A stretch of 64,000 nucleotides of DNA from an uncultured Draconibacterium sp. (GCF_963676815.1 NZ_OY781365.1:3940501-4004500); one strand, 5' to 3'; shown: positions 34,570 to 44,297, numbered from the stretch's first letter. The notes: generated by a model not told the origin, from the sequence alone. Numbers and translations: made by a program.

Positions 34570-35237
34570 ATGAAAATATTGATTGCCTACGACCAACGAT
34601 TGGTTGGTGACTGCCTTAAATCTTATCTTACAAATCATAGGCATTCTCAAATTGTAGGTATTGTGAGCAGTGATAATAATCTTCAAATTACAATTGAAGA
34701 GTTAACACCAGACTTAATAATTTTTGAATTTATGTTGTGGTCGATAAAGTATATCGATTATATGTCAAGGTTAAATAGAAAATTTCCACAATTAAAATAC
34801 TTGTCATTTCTGAATTGATTTCGCACGAGCTTATGATGAAAATAATGCCGTATATTAATGGGTACATCGTTAAAACCTGTCCGGCAGAAAAAATTACTTT
34901 GGCGATTCAAGAAATAAAATCAGCCGGAAAATATTTGTGTCCTAAAGCGGTAGATAAATTTTTTAGTTGTTCGAATACCGACGAGAATAATTCAAAATTA
35001 ACTAGCCGGGAGAAACAGATACTTGGGGCATGGATTACGGAAGAAACCTATAGCGAAGTGGCTGGATTATTAAATATTAGCGAATCGACGGTTCGCACAC
35101 ATTTGAAAAACATAAGAGAAAAACTCGGAGGTCTCAATAACTTGCAACTGATGATTTATGCCTGTCAACATAATTTAATAAGTAATAAACATAAACCTAT
35201 TTGTCCGAACTGCCGGTTCTCGTTCAGCGTTTCATAA
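34570..35237 (+). pseudogene. NarL-type response regulator split into two overlapping frames
   Basis: The first frame (ATG 34570; an in-frame ATG also exists at 34459) encodes the first two thirds of a receiver domain: MKILIAYDQRLVGD, then PDLIIFEFMLW. It stops at TGA 34816-34818. A second frame, open from TTG 34815 to 35237, supplies the receiver end (INGYIVKTCPAEKITLAI) and a LuxR-type HTH (LTSREKQILGAW, YSEVAGLLNISESTVRTHLK). Joined by a -1 shift it would be a normal-length regulator. The phospho-acceptor Asp is replaced by Glu (FEF for LLD), often phosphomimetic. It may be decayed, or made as two coupled polypeptides through the TTGA overlap. Confidence 0.75.
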
Positions 35238-35481
35238 TCGTTACTACCCGCAAAATCATAAACAATACTATTGAAATGAATGAAAGTGTCTGGTTTCATT
35301 TGCTAAAGGTTCGTCTTTGTAGATTGCAGAAAAAAGGACTTAAGAAGTAAAAGAATCGTCATCATCAAGAGAATTAAAACTAAAGCATCGCGTTGGTTGC
35401 GCAGATCGACTTGTTGTTAAAGATTTTGGCAAAGCATTTGATTCTTTTTCGAAATTAATGATTTGTCAAAGTAATGGGGAA

Positions 35482-36705
35482 TTATTTTGAATTGATATCC
35501 TCGATTATCCATTGCAACATATTGTCTTCTCCCCGCGAAAAACTTTCCCATTTGTATTGTAAAGGAACGTCGGGTTGCACGCCTTCCGAAAATTCTTCCT
35601 GAATTCGGAAAAGACGTTTCGAGTAGCAAACAACTAGCTTTGTGTTGGGAAGCTCAAAAGTATCCATGTCTTGAAATCCGGTTGGATTAGACCCGGTTGG
35701 TTCGCCAACAATTTTTGCGTTTAACAACTCGCGAAATAAGGCAGTATTGCTTGCCGCTGCCGAGAATGTGACTTTATCAGCCAGCACATAAACACCCGAT
35801 TGCCAGTCAACCGGATCGGCCAGATTTAAAGCATTCGCTAAAACCAGCCCCACATAAAGATCGCCGCCGCCATTATTTCGCAAATCGATAACCAATTTCC
35901 GGATATTATTTTCAAAAATGTAACCAACCATTTCTTCGGCAATTTGCATCATTTCTTCAAAAGCCGGGTAGCTTTCAAAGTGAATATAAAGACCGTCGGT
36001 ACCAGAGATTTTTGCATACCAAAAACCAGCATTTGACGTTTCTGCCGGCTTTTTGATTTCAGGAACTGAGATGGTTATTTCTTCAAATTCATCATTATCA
36101 GCAACAGAAATAGTTTCTGTATAAACAGTACCCTCCGCATTTTTAAAAGTAAATATGGCTTTGTCTTTTTGGTTGATGAGCTTTAACTCAAAGAGGATTT
36201 CGCTAATTGGGAAATACTGGGCAGTTCGGATAGTTTTTGAGTGCGGATTTTCAACAAACTGTGCCACTTCACTAACTTTTTGGATTGCGATTTTAATGGG
36301 GTTGCCGTCAATTGCAATAAGTTGGGTACCTAAAAGATGCTTGTAAGGTTTGGAGATTTTAACAATACGCCAATCATTGCCAAATTGCTGAATATCAAGA
36401 GGAAAACTATGTGTCTCCAAATTGCTTAAGGAAATGGCCGTGTGGCCGTCGCCAATTTTTCGGGTTAAGCGCATCAAATCCATAACAACCTGAAAATCTG
36501 TCTTATTGTCGATTGAAGATTTGATCAAAGCCAATTCTGAATCAAAATCCTTTTCAGAAATTGTGTTGTAAAGGTTAATGTGTTTTTGCTCTAAACCGGT
36601 TTTATAGGCGTCCAAATCCTGCAGCCATAATTCGTCATCCATTTTCTGAGCGGAGAGCTGCAGGGTGGCACCTAAAAAGAGAGCAATTGTAAGTATGTTT
36701 TTCAT
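35482..36705 (-). CDS. Exported S41-like peptidase
   Basis: 407 residues with a cleavable signal (LTIALFLGATLQLSAQ). The tail-specific protease (C-terminal processing peptidase) fold is seen: a helical N-terminal domain, a PDZ-like middle (LLGTQLIAIDGNPI), and the catalytic region LVIDLRNNGGGDLYVG, then VTFSAAASNTALFRE with the probable nucleophile Ser, and IVGEPTGSNPTG. Acts on peptides in the periplasm. It is the last gene of a seven-gene minus-strand run of exported hydrolases (29 bases after the NmrA gene). Confidence 0.85.
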   Translation of the reverse strand: MKNILTIALFLGATLQLSAQKMDDELWLQDLDAYKTGLEQKHINLYNTISEKDFDSELALIKSSIDNKTDFQVVMDLMRLTRKIGDGHTAISLSNLETHSFPLDIQQFGNDWRIVKISKPYKHLLGTQLIAIDGNPIKIAIQKVSEVAQFVENPHSKTIRTAQYFPISEILFELKLINQKDKAIFTFKNAEGTVYTETISVADNDEFEEITISVPEIKKPAETSNAGFWYAKISGTDGLYIHFESYPAFEEMMQIAEEMVGYIFENNIRKLVIDLRNNGGGDLYVGLVLANALNLADPVDWQSGVYVLADKVTFSAAASNTALFRELLNAKIVGEPTGSNPTGFQDMDTFELPNTKLVVCYSKRLFRIQEEFSEGVQPDVPLQYKWESFSRGEDNMLQWIIEDINSK

Positions 36706-36734
36706 ATTGTTATTTCTTTTAAAGCAGAGGCATT

Positions 36735-37583
36735 TTACTGGACTGAAACGCTAAAGAAATCATTTAGTTTATGTGTGCCAAATTGGGGAGCAACCATGTC
36801 GAAATCCAAAGCAGTTAAGAAAAACTCAATGGGGCCGTAAGTTTTTTGTGAGAAAAAAGTACGAACAAATCCGATGCTTGCTTTTTGCAGAAAATTTGGG
36901 AGATGAACGATTTTAATCTTTTTGCCGCTTGCCCGCAGTGCCATTTCCGCAATTTCATTGTGTGACAAGATTTCAGGACCACCAACTTCAATCTCCTTAT
37001 CGGTTGTATTTATAGCACTGAAACAAACTTTTGCAAGATCGGCTCCATGAATTGGATTCAGTTTTTTATTGCCATCACCAAAAAGGTACACTCTTCCGCC
37101 TTTTGCCATATCCAGAAAGTCTTTCATGTCAGAAAAGAATCCTGATGGCCGAATAATGGTATATTCAATCCCCGAATTTTTCAGCTCATCCACAAATCGT
37201 TCTTTCGCATCACAAATCTTTAGCTGACGCATGTTTTGCCCGTTCAATACCGATACGTAAATAAACTTTCTTACTCCGGCATTCCGGGCTTCAGTTAGCA
37301 AGTTTTTATTAGCCTGGTAGTCAACATCCATGTACGTAAGCCCATCTTTTTGCCGGGTTATTCCAACTGTTGAAATAACAGTGTCGACTCCGTTAAATAT
37401 CCCTTTTAACGATTCTGGCTGAGTAAATTCCGCTTTTATCTTTTGCAAATTCTCGCTATTAAAAGCGGCCAATTTCCCGGTGTTGCGTGCCAGTGCTATT
37501 CCTTCAGTTTTTGATTCAATCAAATGCTCTACCAAAAACTTTCCCAAATATCCGGTAGAGCCGGCTATGGCTATTTTCTTCAT
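36735..37583 (-). CDS. NmrA-like atypical short-chain dehydrogenase
   Basis: 282 residues. The N-terminal nucleotide-binding motif AIAGSTGYLGKFLVEHL and the VDTVISTVGITRQ, KFIYVSVLNG and YTIIRPSGFF strands mark an NAD(P)-binding Rossmann protein of the atypical SDR/NmrA group. The Tyr-xxx-Lys catalytic pair of classical SDRs is not seen, so it may bind the cofactor as a sensor or act on a special substrate. It is the only clearly cytoplasmic soluble enzyme in this operon. Confidence 0.82.
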   Translation of the reverse strand: MKKIAIAGSTGYLGKFLVEHLIESKTEGIALARNTGKLAAFNSENLQKIKAEFTQPESLKGIFNGVDTVISTVGITRQKDGLTYMDVDYQANKNLLTEARNAGVRKFIYVSVLNGQNMRQLKICDAKERFVDELKNSGIEYTIIRPSGFFSDMKDFLDMAKGGRVYLFGDGNKKLNPIHGADLAKVCFSAINTTDKEIEVGGPEILSHNEIAEMALRASGKKIKIVHLPNFLQKASIGFVRTFFSQKTYGPIEFFLTALDFDMVAPQFGTHKLNDFFSVSVQ

Positions 37584-37601
37584 TTTTGTTTGAGTTTTAT
37601 T

Positions 37602-38678
37602 CTACAATTCATTTTTTACGATGGTTTCAATAATCGCGTTTCTGGTTGTGCCGCTGTCGTCTTGTTCATTACTCAAAGTTATTAAAACGCTGTTGCTTTC
37701 GGGCACAAATCCAATAAGCGAAGCAAATCCGTCAATGTCGCCACCGTGCCATAAAAAGGTTTTTCCATCTATTTTGCTTCTGAACCAGGCCAGTTCGAAA
37801 GCGGTAGTTTCTTCCGGAACATCATCTCCAAAAATCGCTTGCTTTTCGTCGGGAGAAAACCAGTTGTCGCTCATTGCGGCGCGGCACCATTTTTCAAGGT
37901 CAGTTACAGAGCTGGTCCAACATCCGGCGCCAAATGCTATTTGCATGGGGTATTCCGAAACATTTTCGTTGCCATTATAACCTTGGGCATAATTTTCTCC
38001 GCTAATTTCATCGTTTCCCATTTCTGTTTCGGTCATGTTTAGCGGCTCCAGCACATTTTCGGTAATGTAATTTTCGTACGAATCGCCGGAAAGTTCCTCG
38101 ATTAGCAAGGCCAGAATTAAAAAGTTGGTGTTTGAATAAGCTACAGAACTTCCGGGCTCAAAGTTTAAACCGTTTTCTGAAACTTGATTTTTTACGATCT
38201 CCAGGATTGTCTCGGTTGTAAACGATTGACCACTTTTTGCATTTGGTTCAACCATCGGTACATAATCAGGAAGCCCGGATTGATGCGAAAGCAAGTGACG
38301 CAGTGTAATTTGATTTCCGTGTGGAAACGAATCGTCAAAGTCACTAAACGGCTGGTCGAAACTGTTGATCAGGCCATCACGTTTTAACTGAACAATTCCC
38401 ATCCCGGTTAGCGTTTTACTAACCGATCCGATTCGAAACCGGGTGTTGATGGTATTTAGCTGCGCAGTACTTTTATTGGCCATGCCAAAACCTGTTCGCA
38501 AAATGTCGCTTCCATTTTTTGAGATCAGAACTGAGCCGGAGTAGTCTAACTCGTTAAAAAATGCAGTTGCATTGGTGTAATCATAAGTGTTTGCAATGGG
38601 TTCATCGTCGTTGCTACACGATATAAAGAAAAGTGTTACGATCGTTAAAATTGGTAAAAGGAGGAATTTTGTTTTCAT
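37602..38678 (-). CDS. Beta-lactamase-fold serine hydrolase lipoprotein
   Basis: 358 residues from ATG 38678, which gives a lipoprotein signal (LPILTIVTLFFISC). An upstream in-frame start at 38777 would overlap the preceding gene and hide the signal. The class C/DD-peptidase triad is complete: SxxK in IGSVSKTL, Tyr-x-Asn in VAYSNTNFL, and HxG in LWHGGDIDG. Relatives are D-amino peptidases, esterases and penicillin-binding enzymes rather than true beta-lactamases. Located in the envelope; ten bases follow the alpha/beta hydrolase gene. Confidence 0.88.
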   Translation of the reverse strand: MKTKFLLLPILTIVTLFFISCSNDDEPIANTYDYTNATAFFNELDYSGSVLISKNGSDILRTGFGMANKSTAQLNTINTRFRIGSVSKTLTGMGIVQLKRDGLINSFDQPFSDFDDSFPHGNQITLRHLLSHQSGLPDYVPMVEPNAKSGQSFTTETILEIVKNQVSENGLNFEPGSSVAYSNTNFLILALLIEELSGDSYENYITENVLEPLNMTETEMGNDEISGENYAQGYNGNENVSEYPMQIAFGAGCWTSSVTDLEKWCRAAMSDNWFSPDEKQAIFGDDVPEETTAFELAWFRSKIDGKTFLWHGGDIDGFASLIGFVPESNSVLITLSNEQDDSGTTRNAIIETIVKNEL

Positions 38679-38688
38679 GTTTCTTGTT

Positions 38689-39465
38689 TTAATTGTTACT
38701 GTTTTCATCTTTATTTTTTCTAACTGTTTCTGTAATAATTTTGAGTGTTGTTTGCCTAGTTTGGGTTGGTGCATCATTTAAAATGCGGTTTGTTTTTAGA
38801 GATGTAAAGATTTTATTTGCCTGTTTTTTTAGTCGCTTTGCAGAGAAGAACAAATCATTTTCAACAGCAAAAAGGTGTAATGGCGTTTTCATTTTTGATG
38901 CTTGACTTTTTGAAATTGTCGGGATTTGAAAAATGTTCGTTTTTCGATTTTCTTTTCGGTGTTTTTTAAACTGATTCAGTTGAAGCAGCCTTTTGAAAAG
39001 ATACCTGACTCGTTGTGGTTTTACGATTCCGGCCGGAGTGACCAAAAAAGCTTTGGCAATCCGTTTTTCGTCGAACATTAATGCTTTTAATGCGACAAAA
39101 CCACCGAACTCAATACCAATCAGAAATGCATTTTTTACGTTTAAACGTGATAAAATTTCGAACATCCATTTTCCATACGAGTCATCTTCAAACTTCAATT
39201 GAAATTCAGCATCCTGATGTGATCGGGGCAGAAAATCAATCCAATAAATCCGAAAATGATTTGCCAGTTCTACTATTATTTCAATTGTAAAAGGAATGAC
39301 CGAACTAGTACCCGATGGAAGTACAAGAGCGGGCTTATTCTCTGACCCGGTTATGATAATTTTCGTATCGCCGTAAGTGGTTTCAATTTGCATTCGCTCA
39401 AAACTAAACGGTAGTTCGTCAAGCGTTTGCCTGTAGATTTTTGCTATTTCATTTTTTGCCTGCAT
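38689..39465 (-). CDS. Alpha/beta-hydrolase-fold protein lacking the catalytic Ser and His
   Basis: 258 residues, no signal peptide. Sequence order fits the alpha/beta-hydrolase fold (ALVLPSGTSSVIPF, FRIYWIDFLPRSHQD, NAFLIGIEFGGFVALK). The nucleophile elbow reads G-I-E-F-G, so the serine of GxSxG is a glutamate (codon GAG on the coding strand). The acid is kept (HLFAVENDLFF), but the expected C-terminal His is also missing (LNDAPTQ). It is probably not a hydrolase; it may be a binding or regulatory protein for the neighbouring enzymes. Confidence 0.75.
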   Translation of the reverse strand: MQAKNEIAKIYRQTLDELPFSFERMQIETTYGDTKIIITGSENKPALVLPSGTSSVIPFTIEIIVELANHFRIYWIDFLPRSHQDAEFQLKFEDDSYGKWMFEILSRLNVKNAFLIGIEFGGFVALKALMFDEKRIAKAFLVTPAGIVKPQRVRYLFKRLLQLNQFKKHRKENRKTNIFQIPTISKSQASKMKTPLHLFAVENDLFFSAKRLKKQANKIFTSLKTNRILNDAPTQTRQTTLKIITETVRKNKDENSNN

Positions 39466-39485
39466 GGTGCATTAAGATGCTTTCA

Positions 39486-40484
39486 TTACTTGATTGTTTC
39501 GGAGAGATTCAACAGGGGAACCATGTTTCCGATGATTGTTTTCTGCATTTTACCTGCAGCAACCCCCGGAATGTTATGTCCCACATCTTCCATCCAGAAA
39601 AGCTGTTTTTCAGGAGCTTTCAGCTTGTGAAAATAGGCTTCCGTAATTTTGAAGTAAGTAGTGAGATCTTTTTTGCCAACAATAAAGTATACGGGACATT
39701 TAATGCTGCCTGCTGATCTTTCAAGGTCGTTTTTGTACAATTCACTATAAAGCGGAAACCACATTTTTTCCCAGTCTTGAAAATAGTGAAGTAGCTGGTC
39801 AAACTGTTCGTCAGACATTGCTTCACCGTTATACTCGGATTCCCAGCGGTACTGAATAAGCATTTCTTTTGCTCCGGAGTAAGGAATATTTACATCTGAA
39901 AGTTGTTGAATGGCTTTACTGTTTTCCTGTTTCTCAAAATAATGCTGCAAAAGTTCTAAAGTAGTTTGCTGACTTCTTAGGTTGCTTACCACCGGACTTA
40001 CAGCAATTAATGCACGTATTTTTTCGGGGTAACGCTTTACCAAATGAAATGCCGGTAATGTTCCCCATGAATTTCCCAGAACGAATATTTTGTCGGTAGT
40101 AAAGCGATTGCATATAAAATTCAGTAATTCTTCAGCATCTTTTTTCATTTGATCAAAGGTTGGGGGAGCAGTTGTTTCATTCAGCTGCAATGTTTTTCCT
40201 GAACCGCGCTGATCCCAATGAACCACTGTGAAATACTTTTCCAGCTCTCCGGTAACAACATCTTTATGTGCCGATACCGCAGTTCCCGGGCCGCCATGCA
40301 AATAGAACAAAACGGGTTTGCCGGGAGCTTCTCCACTGATGGAAATATACTGCTTAATTCCTTCGATTTCAATAACCTGAGTGGTGTCGGTTTCTGTGGC
40401 AGAAGATTGGAGTCCTTCAAATACGAAACAGAGTATTGCAATGAGCATAATTGTTTTAGGGCGTGTATTTAAATGTTTTTGCAT
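39486..40484 (-). CDS. Exported proline iminopeptidase-like alpha/beta hydrolase
   Basis: 332 residues with a signal-like N-terminus (TIMLIAILCFVFEGLQSSA). The S33 family marks are present: oxyanion motif FYLHGGPGTAVSA, VVHWDQRGSGKT, nucleophile elbow LGNSWGTLPAF, acid in FIVGKKDLTT and His in EDVGHNIPG. Such enzymes release N-terminal proline or other residues from peptides or hydrolyse esters. Its periplasmic location and partners suggest peptide or amide breakdown outside the cytoplasm. Confidence 0.87.
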   Translation of the reverse strand: MQKHLNTRPKTIMLIAILCFVFEGLQSSATETDTTQVIEIEGIKQYISISGEAPGKPVLFYLHGGPGTAVSAHKDVVTGELEKYFTVVHWDQRGSGKTLQLNETTAPPTFDQMKKDAEELLNFICNRFTTDKIFVLGNSWGTLPAFHLVKRYPEKIRALIAVSPVVSNLRSQQTTLELLQHYFEKQENSKAIQQLSDVNIPYSGAKEMLIQYRWESEYNGEAMSDEQFDQLLHYFQDWEKMWFPLYSELYKNDLERSAGSIKCPVYFIVGKKDLTTYFKITEAYFHKLKAPEKQLFWMEDVGHNIPGVAAGKMQKTIIGNMVPLLNLSETIK

Positions 40485-40496
40485 GGTGATAATTGA

Positions 40497-41672
40497 TTAT
40501 CTGATGTCTTCAATTAGCGAAAGCACTTTTACCATCAATACTACCGACTCTTTCACTTTATCGGTTTGATTGAGCGTGCCTGCCAGGTAAACATCCAGCT
40601 CGGGGCAATAAAACATAAACGAACCCGTGCTTCCCGAATGGCCGATTACAGTTAAATCAGGCAATGTTGGAAACAACTTTTTGAAAGTTACTTTACGCAA
40701 ACCAAAACCATATTCCATTCCGCGTGTTTCAGGCACCCAGTTTTGCATTGTTTTAAGCGTTTCTGCCGAAATAATTTCGCCCGAAAAAAGTGCATGTTGG
40801 AATTTAATCAGATCGCTGCCGGTAGAAACCAATCCTCCGCCGGCCCAATCTGCACTGAGGCTGGTAAATGTGCTCACCTCAATATCTCCGACAAAAGTTT
40901 CCGACAGTTTTAAGGTTTTTTCAATTGGCTCCGATCGCAAATGCATGGAAGTATGTTTCATGTTCAGCGGCTTAAAAAAGTGCTCTTCAAAATATTGATG
41001 CAAACTCATGCCACTAATTTTTTCGATTATTAAACCAAGTAAAATATATTCCGTGTCGGTATAATTATAGCCGTTACCGGGAACAAACAGTGGTTGCATT
41101 TTTGTTTTGCTAAATTCTATGGTCTCAACCGGATTCCAGAATTTGTCGGGCTCGCTAAACAAGAGTTCCATTACGTTTTTACTACCATCTGTTGTTGTGC
41201 CTTCAAAGTAGTCGGGCAGCCCCGAAGTATGTTGCAGCAAATGTGCAATGGTAATTTGACGCGAATAATTTACACCATTAAAAATATGCAGGTGGTACAT
41301 TAGCGAATCGGGCAAATACAAGCTGATAGGATCGTTAAACTTTAGATCTCCTTGCTCCGCCAAAATTGCAATGGCAGTGGCGGTAAATGTTTTACCGATG
41401 CTGGCGGTTATAAACGGATTTTCGAGATTTATTTGTTCGCCATTGGCAAATGCGCCACCTGCAAAACTCCAGTCAATAGATTGAGAAGGCGAGTACACAC
41501 TTAAAAAGGCGTTGTGAACGTTGTTTTTTGTCAGCTCTTTCTCCAACAATTTCTCAGTTTTTTCCTTTAGATTGCTCGTGTTTTGTGTCGATGAACATTG
41601 CAGAAAAATTCCGAGCGCAATAAAAAGTACTAAAACTCCAAATTTCGACTTATTTACTATTGACAAGTACAT
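40497..41672 (-). CDS. Second beta-lactamase-fold serine hydrolase lipoprotein
   Basis: 391 residues with a lipoprotein signal (FGVLVLFIALGIFLQC). SxxK is ITASIGKTFTA, the Tyr motif is YNYTDTEYILLG, and HxG is VIGHSGSTGS. It is distinct from the enzyme at 37602 and not a recent duplicate by eye. Both carry membrane anchors, and both sit in one operon with peptidase-type hydrolases. Confidence 0.88.
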   Translation of the reverse strand: MYLSIVNKSKFGVLVLFIALGIFLQCSSTQNTSNLKEKTEKLLEKELTKNNVHNAFLSVYSPSQSIDWSFAGGAFANGEQINLENPFITASIGKTFTATAIAILAEQGDLKFNDPISLYLPDSLMYHLHIFNGVNYSRQITIAHLLQHTSGLPDYFEGTTTDGSKNVMELLFSEPDKFWNPVETIEFSKTKMQPLFVPGNGYNYTDTEYILLGLIIEKISGMSLHQYFEEHFFKPLNMKHTSMHLRSEPIEKTLKLSETFVGDIEVSTFTSLSADWAGGGLVSTGSDLIKFQHALFSGEIISAETLKTMQNWVPETRGMEYGFGLRKVTFKKLFPTLPDLTVIGHSGSTGSFMFYCPELDVYLAGTLNQTDKVKESVVLMVKVLSLIEDIR

Positions 41673-41688
41673 GGTTTTTGAATTTTAA

Positions 41689-42345
41689 TTAAAATGCGTA
41701 TCCGATAGAGAACTCGCCTAAAAATCCATTCATAAAGGTGTAATCGTCGCGGAATACATCAATTGCATCTAAAGCTGCTTGACTCGAATTGTTCACTTTT
41801 AACTCGTCGTAAGCATAGCCGTAACCCAAGGCAAAGTTCAGTGAAAGTCCGTTTTTCCAAATCCAGCGTTTACCCGCGTTTAAGCCAATGGTACACTCCG
41901 GCAGTTTGAAATCAAAATCTCCGTTTTCCAGCGCACCGTCGCCTTTAATTTTACGGTAGCGGGCAAAAGCTCCTGCATAAAACGAATTCAATCCGCCGCC
42001 AATGTGGTAACGGTAGTTTAAAATTACTGCTTTTCCGCTTGATTCAATATTCGCATCGGAATACGTGTCGGGAATGGTTTCCAAATCGCCGCGCAACACC
42101 AATCCGTGATTCTCGCCAAATAAATGCTCAACGTTAGCCGAGTAAAACCCGAAAGCAACTCCTCCGGGACAAACATTTATCGCTGTGCGAGCCGGGCTAA
42201 TCCATCGTTCGTTTTCTTTTTTGTTGTTTTCATAGCTTTGGGCACTTGCATTTTGCGCTAACAGAATGGTCAGCAGCATTAAAACCAAATAAGGAAGTCT
42301 TCTTAATTTTCTCATCGTTGTAGTTTTTCTAATTTGTGTTTTCAT
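41689..42345 (-). CDS. DUF3575-like outer-membrane beta-barrel protein
   Basis: 218 residues. A signal peptide (RRLPYLVLMLLTILLAQNASA) is followed by alternating strands such as GVAFGFYSANVEHLFG, HGLVLRGDLETIPD, NSFYAGAFARYRKIKG and LSLNFALGYGYAYDEL, ending in the aromatic residue FSIGYAF typical of outer-membrane proteins. A start at 42315 would shorten the signal and is equally likely. First gene of the hydrolase operon. Confidence 0.75.
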   Translation of the reverse strand: MKTQIRKTTTMRKLRRLPYLVLMLLTILLAQNASAQSYENNKKENERWISPARTAINVCPGGVAFGFYSANVEHLFGENHGLVLRGDLETIPDTYSDANIESSGKAVILNYRYHIGGGLNSFYAGAFARYRKIKGDGALENGDFDFKLPECTIGLNAGKRWIWKNGLSLNFALGYGYAYDELKVNNSSQAALDAIDVFRDDYTFMNGFLGEFSIGYAF

Positions 42346-42506
42346 TTTGATTAAATTTTGTTTTCTGTTTTTTTGAATTGTTTCACGCTACAAAGATGAG
42401 GTAGAAAAAAGAGTCAATCGTCCGAAAATGTAATTCCGCACTCATTGGTGAGAATCCGTACTTTTGGGAGATTTCGAACTTCAGGTTGTTTTTCGAAAGA
42501 CAGAAT

Positions 42507-44297
42507 TTATGCTTTGCCGTTTTTCATCCAGCTGCCGGGAGTTGTTCCTTCCGCCTTTTTAAAGTAGGCATTAAATACGGTTTTAGAATTAAAGCCGCTT
42601 TCGTAAGCCATTCCTAAAATAGTGAGATGAGCATTTTTCGGATCATTGGCCAACTGTTTAAAATGCACCAACCTGAATTGATTAATAAACTCGTTAAAGT
42701 TCATTCCCGTTTTTTCGTTTATCAGGTACGAGAGTTTGTTGGGGTGAAGGTCGAGCATTTCGGCCAGTGATCGTAAACTCAATTGTGCATTTAGAAATGG
42801 TTGTTCTGTTTCGATAAAATGAACCAGTTTTTCCAGTTGGTTATCGTTTACCGGAATAGTTGTGCCAGTTACAATATTTGCTGAAACAGAACTGTCACTT
42901 TCATCTTCAAGTTTAAAGTTCGATACATGCAAGGAATGAAAAGCGTCGAATTTTTGCAGTGGTTGTAACGACGGATCTTGCCTGAAATTAATAAGTTGTC
43001 CGCGTTTTTGAGCCACGTATTTGCCCAATAGTTCCAATGCTTCCTGCTGATGTTCGGTATTGGCCAACGCAAAAAGTTCGTACGGAACCATTTGTTGCTT
43101 GTCCTCAACAATCGACTCCCAGCTTTTTAGTGTCTCGGGCGGGAGTGTATTCAGGCCTTTGTTGAGCACATTGTAATAAATTGTTTTTGCCTCCCGGTTT
43201 GGCGTTTCGGTAATGGCTTCCAGAAATTCATCCTCTTTATTCAGCCAGATAAAGCAAAGAATACGTAGTTCGCGCGCCAAAACAAAATCCGGATTAATTT
43301 GTAAAGCCTTTTCCACATATTGCAGAGCTGCATTAAATTTGCTTTGATAATAGTTAATATGCGAAAGTGTATAATAATGATTTGCCGAAAGCGGATCAAC
43401 TTTCATCGCTTTCTGAATATACTCTTCGGCTTGTTTAAAATAGCCGTGCGACATTAATAACTCGGCCATTGCTTCCAGCCCGTCGGTATATTTCGGGTGC
43501 TGATTTAATGTTTCGAGCAGTTGTTTGTAGGTGGCTTTAAAATTCCACTCCATCCAAAAAGTGCGGCCAATAAACGATTGCCCGTATTCGGGAAGCGATT
43601 TGTCGAGATCGCTGGCAATCATAAAATTTTTGATAGCTATTTCAAAACCTTCTTCAGCCGGCATATAACCCCAGGCAGCCAGCAAACCGTAACTTTGCAC
43701 CAACCCGTAATAAGCACGCGCAAATTTCGGATCGTGCTGTACCGAAGCCTCGTAATATTTTGTTGCTTCGGCTATCGAAACGGCATCCCATTTTAATTGA
43801 TAAAAATGACCTTTCAGGAAAAGCTCATACGCTTTAATATTATTAGTTGATTGGCTTACCAGGTGTTCCTGAATATTGAAGTGCCCAAAGTTTTCGCGAA
43901 TCTGGTTGGCAATAAGCAGGCTAATTTCATCCTGCAACGCAAAAATATCTTCCATCTCACGATCGAAGTTTTTCGACCAGAAATGTGTACCATCCCCGGC
44001 ATTTATCAACTGAGCAGTAATTCGAACCCGGCTCTGAACTTTTCTCACACTGCCTTCCAGTACCGATGAAACATCCAGTTGCCGGGCAATTTCGCGAACG
44101 TCAACGTGCTTGCCTTTAAACGCAAACGACGAAGTGCGTGCAATAACTTTTAATCCATCAATTTTGGTTAATGCATTAATTATTTCTTCGGTTATACCAT
44201 CGCTGAAATATTCGTTGTCCGGATCGGAACTCATGTTCACGAAAGGGAGAACAACAATGGATTTGTCAGTATGTTGATGGGAAGTTTCTTCACCCAT
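42507..44297 (-). CDS. TolB-like/TPR/AraC transcriptional regulator
   Basis: 596 residues. Residues 10-125 match the TolB-like (FlgO-type) domain found before TPR repeats in CadC/adenylate-cyclase-type sensors (SIVVLPFVNMSSDPDNEYFS, SVLEGSVRKVQSRVRITAQL). Residues about 150-450 contain TPR helices (AKYYEASVQHDPKFARAYY, ALQYVEKALQINPDFVLA). The C-terminal 100 residues are an AraC HTH (LSLRSLAEMLDLHPNKLSYL, FKKAEGTTPGSWM). No membrane segment is seen. It ends 161 bases before the hydrolase operon on the same strand and is its likely regulator. Confidence 0.85.
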   Translation of the reverse strand: MGEETSHQHTDKSIVVLPFVNMSSDPDNEYFSDGITEEIINALTKIDGLKVIARTSSFAFKGKHVDVREIARQLDVSSVLEGSVRKVQSRVRITAQLINAGDGTHFWSKNFDREMEDIFALQDEISLLIANQIRENFGHFNIQEHLVSQSTNNIKAYELFLKGHFYQLKWDAVSIAEATKYYEASVQHDPKFARAYYGLVQSYGLLAAWGYMPAEEGFEIAIKNFMIASDLDKSLPEYGQSFIGRTFWMEWNFKATYKQLLETLNQHPKYTDGLEAMAELLMSHGYFKQAEEYIQKAMKVDPLSANHYYTLSHINYYQSKFNAALQYVEKALQINPDFVLARELRILCFIWLNKEDEFLEAITETPNREAKTIYYNVLNKGLNTLPPETLKSWESIVEDKQQMVPYELFALANTEHQQEALELLGKYVAQKRGQLINFRQDPSLQPLQKFDAFHSLHVSNFKLEDESDSSVSANIVTGTTIPVNDNQLEKLVHFIETEQPFLNAQLSLRSLAEMLDLHPNKLSYLINEKTGMNFNEFINQFRLVHFKQLANDPKNAHLTILGMAYESGFNSKTVFNAYFKKAEGTTPGSWMKNGKA

